In this document: piece by piece, positions 56,998 to 64,000 of the stretch
Layout of the letters: the number at the start of each line of letters is the position of its first letter
How positions within the stretch are numbered: position 1 is the stretch's first letter
Assembly (NCBI RefSeq): GCF_027489515.1
Contig: NZ_JAIXZS010000018.1
Span: 1 to 64,000 of the forward strand
Direction of reading: 5' to 3'
Source of the DNA: Novosphingobium sp.
Lineage (GTDB): Bacteria > Pseudomonadota > Alphaproteobacteria > Sphingomonadales > Sphingomonadaceae
Length of the DNA stretch: 64,000 nucleotides
Notes under the pieces: model-generated
What the model was told of the DNA's origin: nothing
Database searches by the model: none
Seen by the model: only the letters and a program-made list of their open reading frames with translations
Position numbers and translations under genes: made by a program

Positions 56998-58605
56998 ATG
57001 GGTAACGGTTTCACGGGTCTGCAGGGGGAAAGCAGCGAGGTCGTGGTCGATGTGGCAATCATCGGCGCAGGGCCTGCGGGGCTGACCGCCGGCTACCTGC
57101 TGTCGAAGAAGGGCCTCAAGGTCGCGATCATCGAGAAGGACACCCGCTACGTCGGCGGCATCAGCCGCACGGTTGAGCACGAGGGCTACCGCTTCGATAT
57201 CGGCGGTCACCGCTTTTTCTCGAAGTCCCAGCAGGTTGTCGATCTGTGGAACGAGATCCTGCCCGACGACTTCATCCAGCGCCCGCGCATGAGCCGCATC
57301 TATTACGAGGGCAAGTTCTACTCCTATCCGCTGCGGGCGTTCGAAGCGCTGCGCAACCTCGGCATCTGGCGCTCGACCACCTGCATGGCGAGCTATGCCT
57401 GGACCAAGCTTTTCCCGATCAAGGAGGTGAAGAGCTTCGAGGACTGGACCAGCAACCAGTTCGGCAAGAAGCTCTATTCGATCTTCTTCAAGACCTACAC
57501 CGAGAAGGTCTGGGGCATGCCCTGCAACGAGATGAGCGCCGACTGGGCCGCGCAGCGCATCAAGGGGCTTTCGCTCGGCGCGGCGGTGCTCGATGGCGTC
57601 AAGCGCAGCCTCGGGCTCAACAAGCGACCGAACGACGGCATGCAGACCAAGACTCTGCTCGAAACCTTCCGCTATCCGCGCCAGGGCCCGGGCATGATGT
57701 GGGAAGCCGCGCGCGACAAGATTGTCGCCGCCGGCAGCCACGTCCTGATGGGCCATGCGATGAAGCAGCTCGCTAGCGATGGCCAGGGCGGCTGGCGCTT
57801 GTCCGCGACCCGCGCCGAAGACGGTGGCGAGACGGTGATCCGCGCCAAGCACGCCATCAGCTCCGCGCCGATGCGCGAGCTTGCGGCCCGTCTGCATCCG
57901 CTGCCGCAATCGACGCTTGAGGCCAGCCGCCTCAAGTACCGCGATTTCCTCACCGTCGCGCTCAAGATCCAATCCGAGGACCTGTTCCCCGACAACTGGA
58001 TCTACATCCACGACAGCAAGGTCCGCGTCGGCCGCGTGCAGAACTTCCGCTCGTGGTCGCCCGAAATGGTGCCCGATGAAAGCGTTGCCTGCGTCGGTCT
58101 CGAATACTTCTGCTTCGAGGGCGATGACCTCTGGGCTTCGAGCGATGAGGAACTGATCAAGCTCGCGACAAAGGAAATGGACATCCTCGGCCTCGTCGAT
58201 CCGGCCAAGGTGATCGGCGGCGCGGTCGTCCGCCAGGAAAAGGCCTATCCGGTCTACGACGACGAATATGCCGCCAATGTCGCCGCGATGCGCCACGAGC
58301 TGGAAGCCAGCCACCCGACGCTGCATCTTGTCGGCCGCAACGGCATGCACCGCTACAACAATCAGGACCACGCGATGATGACCGCGATGCTCACCGTCGA
58401 GAACATCGTCGCCGGCCACCGCGTCTACGATATCTGGTGCGTGAACGAGGACGCCGAGTATCACGAGGCTGGCGACGAGGGCGCGCAGGCCGCGATCCCC
58501 ACCCGCCCGGTCACCGAAGACCAGGCGGCTGCGCTCGGCTCGCTGCGCGATGTGCCGACCCGGATCGTTGCGGAGGAAGGCAGTGCAGACCGCGCTGCGG
58601 CCTGA
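56998..58605 (+). CDS. NAD(P)/FAD-dependent oxidoreductase (amine oxidase / UDP-galactopyranose mutase-like)
   Basis: [61 protein letters not shown]. Confidence 0.9.
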   Translation: MGNGFTGLQGESSEVVVDVAIIGAGPAGLTAGYLLSKKGLKVAIIEKDTRYVGGISRTVEHEGYRFDIGGHRFFSKSQQVVDLWNEILPDDFIQRPRMSRIYYEGKFYSYPLRAFEALRNLGIWRSTTCMASYAWTKLFPIKEVKSFEDWTSNQFGKKLYSIFFKTYTEKVWGMPCNEMSADWAAQRIKGLSLGAAVLDGVKRSLGLNKRPNDGMQTKTLLETFRYPRQGPGMMWEAARDKIVAAGSHVLMGHAMKQLASDGQGGWRLSATRAEDGGETVIRAKHAISSAPMRELAARLHPLPQSTLEASRLKYRDFLTVALKIQSEDLFPDNWIYIHDSKVRVGRVQNFRSWSPEMVPDESVACVGLEYFCFEGDDLWASSDEELIKLATKEMDILGLVDPAKVIGGAVVRQEKAYPVYDDEYAANVAAMRHELEASHPTLHLVGRNGMHRYNNQDHAMMTAMLTVENIVAGHRVYDIWCVNEDAEYHEAGDEGAQAAIPTRPVTEDQAAALGSLRDVPTRIVAEEGSADRAAA

Positions 58606-58655
58606 AGGCGAACGCCCCCGCCCGTCCGTGATACCGTGCTGAACAGGATCAGTCC

Positions 58656-59069
58656 GTGACCGTGCTTCAACTCGCCCCGCTCAACCGCCTCCGCCAGATC
58701 GTGCTTGTGCGCTATATCCTCGCCAGCGTGGGTGCGCTGGCGGTGGACATGGGCACCTTCCTCGCCCTGCTGTCGGCCGGGGTGCCGCCGGTCGCCGCCT
58801 CGGCGATGGGGTACGGAATCGGCATCATGGTCCACTGGATCCTGTCGAGCCGGAAAGTTTTTGCCGATCAGGTTGCCGAAAGCGGCATGGCCCGCACGCG
58901 GCAGAAGGCCATGTTCGTCGTCTCGGCGCTGATCGGGCTGGGCGTCACCACGCTGATTGTCGGCGGCGCCAGCGCGGCGGGGCTTGATCCGCGCATCGCC
59001 AAGCTCTGCGCGATCGTCGTGAGCTTCACGGTCACCTGGCTGTTGCGCAAGCGCGTGGTGTTCCGCTGA
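58656..59069 (+). CDS. GtrA family membrane protein
   Basis: Four predicted TM segments; RYILASVGALAVDMGTFLALLSAGVPPVAASAMGYGIGIMVHWILSSRKVF. Confidence 0.88.
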   Translation: MTVLQLAPLNRLRQIVLVRYILASVGALAVDMGTFLALLSAGVPPVAASAMGYGIGIMVHWILSSRKVFADQVAESGMARTRQKAMFVVSALIGLGVTTLIVGGASAAGLDPRIAKLCAIVVSFTVTWLLRKRVVFR

Positions 59070-60913
59070 TGGCAACGCTCTATGCCGGGGGCGACACCGC
59101 CCCGTCGCAGCCGACGTCCGTCACCGATCCCGCCAAGGGTCCGCACCTGCGCGTGCTGATCACCTGGGTGTTGCTCGCGGTGACGATGATCCTCATCAAT
59201 TACCGGCTCATCGCGATGCTGCGCTTCGGCGATCCCGATGATGCGCTGCGCCTGCTGCAGGTACGCGATCTGCTCGCCGGGCAATCATGGTTCGATGTCC
59301 ACCAGTACCGGATCGCCGCCCCGGAAGGCGTCGCCATGCACTGGTCGCGGCTGGTCGATGTACCGATCGCGGCGATGATCCTGCTGCTGCGTCCGCTGTT
59401 GGGAACCGCCGGGGCCGAACTGGTCACGGTGGTCGCTGTCCCGCTGCTCACACTGCTCTGCGCCATGGCGCTGCTCGGCCGTCTTGCCGCGCGCTGGTTC
59501 AACGATGAAGTCGTGGCGATGTCGTGCTTGATGATCGGGCTTTCGCCGACCGTCCTGTGCCAGTTCACGCCCATGCGCATCGATCACCATGGCTGGCAGA
59601 TCGTGCTCGCGCTCGTCGCGCTGAGCGGGCTTCATGCCAAGGACGCCTTGAAGGGCGGTGCCATCATTGGCGCCGCGCTCGCCGCCTTGCTGGCGATCTC
59701 GATCGAGGGACTGCCGCTGACGGCACTTTTCCTCGGCGTCTGTGCGCTGCGCGGCCTGCGCGCCCCCGCCGCCCGGTTCGACTGGCTCTGTGCCGCCAGC
59801 ATGAGCCTTGCCCTTGCGAGCGTGGCCATCTTTCTTGGCACACGCGGCACCTATGATCTGATCACGCATTGCGATGCCATTTCTCCGGTTCACCTGGCCC
59901 TGCTCGTCTGGACGGCCGTTGGCGCTGCGGCGCTGCGCTTTGCCACTCCGCGCACGCTGGGTGGCCAATTGGCGGGCCTCGCCGCGATGGGGGCGGGCGC
60001 TGCGGCGATCATGTTCGGCGTCGCGCCAGAATGCCGGGGCGGTGCCTTCGTAATGCTCGATCCGCTGGTCAAGCGCTACTGGTACGATTCGGTCGCCGAA
60101 GGCATGCCCTTCTGGCACACGAGCGCCCCGATGGCGGCGGCCATTCTGATGGGGCCGCTGGTTGGTCTCTATGGCACGTTCTGCCTCTGGCGCGAAGCCA
60201 AGGATGCCCCGGCGCGGCTGCTCTGGCTCGATCACATGCTGCTGCTTGCGGGAGCATGGCTCATTGGCGTGGCGGTGGCGCGCGCCTCGGCAACGGCGCT
60301 CGTCTTTGCCGCTGTTCCCTCGGCCGCGCTGATCCTTGGTTGGGTCTACCGCCTGCGCAGCGTAGCGATCCTGCCGCGCCTTGGCGGCTATGCGCTCGTT
60401 GTCTCGATGCTGGCGCCGGGCCTTCCCGTGGTTCTGGCCTTGGCGGCGATCCATCCGGCGTCGGCCAATTCGGCCTCAGGCACCAAGGTCCAGTCGTTCG
60501 CGGGCATCAAGCTCGGAGCGATCGGGATGTCGAAGTGCCGATACGACCTCGCCGGCGCAGCGCTCAACAAGCTGCCCGCGACCGACATTTTCGCCCCGCT
60601 CGATATCGGGCCGGACCTTATCGTGAACTCGCACGACCGCGTGGTGGCGACCGGCCATCACCGCGGCGCTGCCGGTATGCACGACGTGATCGCCGCCTTC
60701 ATGGCGCCGGAAGCGGAGGCCCATGCAATTGTGCGCAAGCGTCACACTCCGCTGATCGCGGTCTGCCCTGACATCTACGAACCGGCGGTCTACGCGACGC
60801 GCGCGCCGAACGGCCTGATGGCGCAGCTGCTGAATGGCAAGACGCCCGCATGGCTCGAGCCGGTGGACATCGCGCCTGGATCACACATCCGCTTCTGGCG
60901 CGTTCTGAACTAG
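59069..60913 (+). CDS. Polytopic membrane protein, GT-C glycosyltransferase-like
   Basis: Multiple TM segments; early FGDPDDALRLLQVRDLLAGQSWFDVHQYRI motif; overlaps gtrA stop. Confidence 0.7.
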   Translation: MATLYAGGDTAPSQPTSVTDPAKGPHLRVLITWVLLAVTMILINYRLIAMLRFGDPDDALRLLQVRDLLAGQSWFDVHQYRIAAPEGVAMHWSRLVDVPIAAMILLLRPLLGTAGAELVTVVAVPLLTLLCAMALLGRLAARWFNDEVVAMSCLMIGLSPTVLCQFTPMRIDHHGWQIVLALVALSGLHAKDALKGGAIIGAALAALLAISIEGLPLTALFLGVCALRGLRAPAARFDWLCAASMSLALASVAIFLGTRGTYDLITHCDAISPVHLALLVWTAVGAAALRFATPRTLGGQLAGLAAMGAGAAAIMFGVAPECRGGAFVMLDPLVKRYWYDSVAEGMPFWHTSAPMAAAILMGPLVGLYGTFCLWREAKDAPARLLWLDHMLLLAGAWLIGVAVARASATALVFAAVPSAALILGWVYRLRSVAILPRLGGYALVVSMLAPGLPVVLALAAIHPASANSASGTKVQSFAGIKLGAIGMSKCRYDLAGAALNKLPATDIFAPLDIGPDLIVNSHDRVVATGHHRGAAGMHDVIAAFMAPEAEAHAIVRKRHTPLIAVCPDIYEPAVYATRAPNGLMAQLLNGKTPAWLEPVDIAPGSHIRFWRVLN

Positions 60914-61695
60914 GCGGGTTCACGCAAGCTGACCCACACGGGCGCGTGGTCGCTGGCCTTCTCGCGCCCGCGATAGGCCTTGTCGACGCCGGCGCCGACC
61001 AGCCGGTCCGCCAGTTCGGGCGAGAGCAGCGCGTGATCGATGCGGAACCCGTGGTCGCGCTGCCAGGCACCGGCCTGATAATCCCAGAACGTCCAGAGCC
61101 CACCGCGTGGGTGGTGCAAATCCAATGCGTCGGTCCAGCCGTCGTTGAGCAGGCGGCGATAGGCATCGCGTGATTCGGGCTGCATCAGCGCGTCGCTTGC
61201 CATCGCGCGGATGTCCCACACGTCCTTGTCTTCGGGGATTACGTTGTAGTCGCCGATGACCAGCGCCGACACTTCCTCCGCCGCGATCTGGGCCATGCGC
61301 GCGTGCAGGCGGTCCATCCAGCGCAGCTTGTAATCGAACTTTGGTCCGGGCTGCGGATTGCCGTTGGGGAGATAGATGCAGGCGACGCGGAGCCCGAAGA
61401 CATCGGCTTCAAGGTAGCGCGAATGCTCGTCCTCCGGCTCACCGGCAAGACCGCGCTGGACTTCGACCGGCTTGGTGCCGTCGGCCAGAATCGCGACGCC
61501 ATTGAAGCCCTTCTGCCCGTGCCAGATTGCGTGATAGCCGATCTTCTCGAACTCGGCGGCGGGAAAGTCCGCGTCCTGCGTCTTGATTTCCTGCAGGCAT
61601 GCGACCGAGGGCCGGGTTTCCTCCAGCCATTCGAGCAACCGGGGCAGCCGCGCCTTGATCCCGTTGATGTTGAACGAAGCGACCTTGATGCTCAC
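60910..61695 (-). CDS. xthA: Exodeoxyribonuclease III
   Basis: MSIKVASFNINGIKARLPRLLEWLEETRPSVACLQEIKTQD; WTFWDYQAGAWQRDHGFRIDHALLSPELA; SDHAPVWV. Confidence 0.95.
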   Translation of the reverse strand: MSIKVASFNINGIKARLPRLLEWLEETRPSVACLQEIKTQDADFPAAEFEKIGYHAIWHGQKGFNGVAILADGTKPVEVQRGLAGEPEDEHSRYLEADVFGLRVACIYLPNGNPQPGPKFDYKLRWMDRLHARMAQIAAEEVSALVIGDYNVIPEDKDVWDIRAMASDALMQPESRDAYRRLLNDGWTDALDLHHPRGGLWTFWDYQAGAWQRDHGFRIDHALLSPELADRLVGAGVDKAYRGREKASDHAPVWVSLREPA

Positions 61696-62048
61696 ACCGA
61701 GAAGCTCGCGCCGCAGCCGCAGCCCGATGCCGCCTGCGGGTTGGTGACGCGGAAAGCCGCGCCGCCGAGCGATTCGACATATTCGACCGTTGCGCCCGCG
61801 ATCAGCTCGAGGCTCATCGCGTCGACCAGCAGGCGCACGCCGTCGGTCTCGGTGACGAGGTCATCGGCCTCAGGCTCGCCCGCCATTTCGAACTTGTACT
61901 GAAAGCCCGAACAGCCCCCGCCCTCGACTGCAAGGCGCAGCACGGCGGGGCGGTTCTGCTTGGCAGCAATCGCGGCGATGCGCGCCGCCGCGCTGGGGGC
62001 GAGCGTGACACCGGCGCTGAGCGCGGGTTCAGAGAGCGTTGTGGTCAT
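61692..62048 (-). CDS. erpA: Iron-sulfur cluster insertion protein (HesB/IscA family, ErpA-like)
   Basis: LRLAVEGGGCSGFQYKFEM; NPQAASGCGCGASFSV. Confidence 0.93.
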   Translation of the reverse strand: MTTTLSEPALSAGVTLAPSAAARIAAIAAKQNRPAVLRLAVEGGGCSGFQYKFEMAGEPEADDLVTETDGVRLLVDAMSLELIAGATVEYVESLGGAAFRVTNPQAASGCGCGASFSV

Positions 62049-62084
62049 GTCCTCAAGATAGGCCGCCCGGGCGGCCCGCTCAAG

Positions 62085-62516
62085 TCACACCGTCTGGATA
62101 TATTCCCGCAGGGCTTCGGCCTCGGCCTCGATCCGGTCGATGCGGAACTTCACGAGGTCGCCGATCGAGACGAAACCGACCATCTTGCCCCGGTCGATCA
62201 CCGGAAGATGGCGGATGCGCCGCCGCGTCATCAGCGCGAGCGCTTCGAGCGCGCTCTGCTCCGGGCTTACCGAGATGACCGGCGCGGTCATCACATCGCG
62301 CACCTTCATCTGCAGCGCCGCCGCGCCGTGGAGCTTGAGCGCGTAGAGCACATCGCGTTCGGAAAAGATCCCGGCGACTTCGTTCCCGGCATCGGTCACC
62401 GGCAAGGCTCCGATCCGCCGCGTGGCAAGGGTATCAACGGCGCCTGCCACAAGGTCGTCGGCATGGCAATGCCATACCTCTCCCGAGCGGCCGGCGATCA
62501 ACAGCGCGATCGACAT
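62085..62516 (-). CDS. CBS domain protein
   Basis: RRIGALPVTDAGNEVAGIFSERDVLYALK; RRRIRHLPVIDRGKMVGFVSIGDLVKFRID. Confidence 0.92.
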   Translation of the reverse strand: MSIALLIAGRSGEVWHCHADDLVAGAVDTLATRRIGALPVTDAGNEVAGIFSERDVLYALKLHGAAALQMKVRDVMTAPVISVSPEQSALEALALMTRRRIRHLPVIDRGKMVGFVSIGDLVKFRIDRIEAEAEALREYIQTV

Positions 62517-62656
62517 GGCATCCTCCTGTCCCCCTCTCGGGAGATCCCGCTTGTCCGGCAAGTCGTTCCAATGCTTGCCGATTCGGGATCATGCCACCAA
62601 AGGGCAGGCGGGGAAAGCGATTGCCTTGGCAGGCCCCGCGGCGCATGGAAGCAGGC

Positions 62657-62968
62657 ATGACCAATCCCGTCCGCCCCTCCCCGCTCGACGATCCGGATTA
62701 TGCCGAGTTCGCCTGGGGCCGCTACTTCCGGGTGATGCGCTGGATGGGACTCGTGACCCTTGCTGTCATGGCGGCGGCCGCCTTCTACCTCTACGAAGCG
62801 GTCGGGCTGGTCTCGATCCACCTCTACATCGCGGCGATGCTCGGCATCGGCTTCACGATGATGCTGATGGCCGCGCTGATGGGGCTTGTGTTCCTCTCCA
62901 GCGGCACCGGGCACGACGAAGCGGTCGATAACGGCCTCGAACAGCACGTCGACGAATGGTGGAAGTAA
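62657..62968 (+). CDS. Hypothetical membrane protein, two TM segments
   Basis: Start at MTNPVRPSPLDDPDYAEF; two hydrophobic segments. Confidence 0.7.
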   Translation: MTNPVRPSPLDDPDYAEFAWGRYFRVMRWMGLVTLAVMAAAAFYLYEAVGLVSIHLYIAAMLGIGFTMMLMAALMGLVFLSSGTGHDEAVDNGLEQHVDEWWK

Positions 62969-62971
62969 GAG

Positions 62972-63349
62972 CTATTCTGGCGGCGTGAGACGGTAGTCTT
63001 CGACCGGAACGCCACCGATCACATGTTCCTGGATGATCCGCTCGAGCACTTCGGGTGTGCAGGAGTGGTACCAGACATTGTCCGGATAGACGAGCGCGAC
63101 CGGCCCTGCGGCGCAGACGCGCAGGCAGCCGACCTTGTTGCGCAGCACACCCTGCGGCCCGCCCAGCTTGAGTTCGCCCAGCCGTTTCTTGAGGAAATTC
63201 CACGCCGCGTCGCCCTCTTCGCGCGGGGCGCACTTGTCCTTCTCAGGCCCGGCGCAGAGCAGGATGTGGCGCTGCGGGGTGAAGCCGCCGAGCCCGGCGA
63301 CCGCCTGCCGTGCGAGCGTGATCTCGTCAGGCTTTACGTGATCAGCCAT
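62972..63349 (-). CDS. (2Fe-2S) ferredoxin domain protein
   Basis: [63 protein letters not shown]. Confidence 0.9.
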   Translation of the reverse strand: MADHVKPDEITLARQAVAGLGGFTPQRHILLCAGPEKDKCAPREEGDAAWNFLKKRLGELKLGGPQGVLRNKVGCLRVCAAGPVALVYPDNVWYHSCTPEVLERIIQEHVIGGVPVEDYRLTPPE

Positions 63350-63762
63350 GGGTCCAGCCTTTCACGCAGCGCCGGGTCGATCGGCTGCGGCCGCTCTCCA
63401 TCGGTGAAGACGATGGTGACATGCGCGGTCGCCACCGGGCGGCCATCCTGCAGCAGCAATTGCCGGAGGCTCCAGCTGCTGCGCCCGCCGGGCAGCGCGC
63501 CGACGCGGCATTCGAGGCCCGCCGGGTAATAGGCCTGCGCAAGGTAGTCTATTGTCACGTTGGCGACCATGAAGCGCGCGCCATCGCTGTTCTTCGGGAT
63601 CCCCACCGCCGTGATGAAGCGCAGCCGCGCATCCTCGAACACCGCGGCCATCGCCACGTTGTTGATGTGTCCGTTGGGATCGAGATCGGCAAACCGCGTG
63701 GTAACGGCATTGCCGAAGGGGTAGCGCGCCGGATCGAGCAGCGCGGGATCAGGTCTCGCCAT
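63334..63762 (-). CDS. Acyl-CoA thioesterase, hotdog fold (4HBT-like)
   Basis: [28 protein letters not shown]. Confidence 0.88.
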   Translation of the reverse strand: MARPDPALLDPARYPFGNAVTTRFADLDPNGHINNVAMAAVFEDARLRFITAVGIPKNSDGARFMVANVTIDYLAQAYYPAGLECRVGALPGGRSSWSLRQLLLQDGRPVATAHVTIVFTDGERPQPIDPALRERLDPWLIT

Positions 63763-63780
63763 CGCTGCGGAGCTTGCCGC

Positions 63781-64000
63781 TCAGCCCTTCTTGCCGACGA
63801 TGCGGGCGATCTCCGCCGCAACCAGCTTTTCGACCATCGGCGGCAGGTTCTTGTCGAGCCATTCGGCCAGCGCCGGACGCAGCATCTCGCGCACCAGCGA
63901 TTCGAGCGAGGTTTCACCCGAACGGACGATCTGCGGCGAAGCGCCCGGGGCGGAAAGCATGGCAAGCGCCGCCAGCGAATCGCGCATCGAAGCGGTGGCA
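63781..64000 (-). CDS. DUF2497 / PopZ-like pole-organizing protein, C-terminal part, runs off the window
   Basis: SLESLVREMLRPALAEWLDKNLPPMVEKLVAAEIARIVGK matches the conserved PopZ C-terminal helical region. Confidence 0.8.
   Translation of the reverse strand, partial: ATASMRDSLAALAMLSAPGASPQIVRSGETSLESLVREMLRPALAEWLDKNLPPMVEKLVAAEIARIVGKKG

Noticed and set aside
56992-58464. 490-aa minus-strand ORF opposite the FAD oxidoreductase
   Set aside because: Antisense shadow; the plus strand has a clear Rossmann FAD motif.

Overview
The window looks like sphingomonad-type alphaproteobacterial chromosome (high GC; many sphingomonad-like gene neighbourhoods). Left edge: a complete IS630-type element (1-1052) whose end supplies the stop codon of a DUF815 ATPase gene. 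Then mostly core genes: acyl-CoA dehydrogenase, Sua5-type synthase, carD, fdxA, SUV3-like helicase, rpoZ, dnaB, cytidine deaminase, dcd, globin/Rrf2 pair, adenosine kinase, a purD with a long extra C-terminal domain, xseA, M23 peptidase, TonB receptor, sulfotransferase/Asp-hydroxylase genes, msrA, Fur-family regulator, dxs, a POT/amidohydrolase operon, ihfB. A tRNA-Leu(TAA) at 42576-42660 is the attachment site of a compact integrated element of about 9.5 kb. It is bounded by perfect 56-bp direct repeats (42605-42660 and 52082-52137). It encodes an HNH endonuclease, a small stand-alone protein carrying family-A-polymerase-like palm motifs, a frameshifted upstream partner, a serine resolvase with a three-subsite res-like region, a large nuclease/N6-adenine-methylase-like protein, and a tyrosine integrase whose C-terminus is encoded by attR. 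Downstream are an RTX protein, a TlpA/DUF4266/DUF3570/ApbE cluster with a visible flavinylation-like motif, a PilZ protein, a FAD oxidoreductase/GtrA/membrane-protein cluster, xthA, erpA, a CBS protein, ferredoxin and thioesterase genes, and the end of a PopZ/DUF2497 gene. All calls come from reading the sequence and supplied translations; no database search was run.
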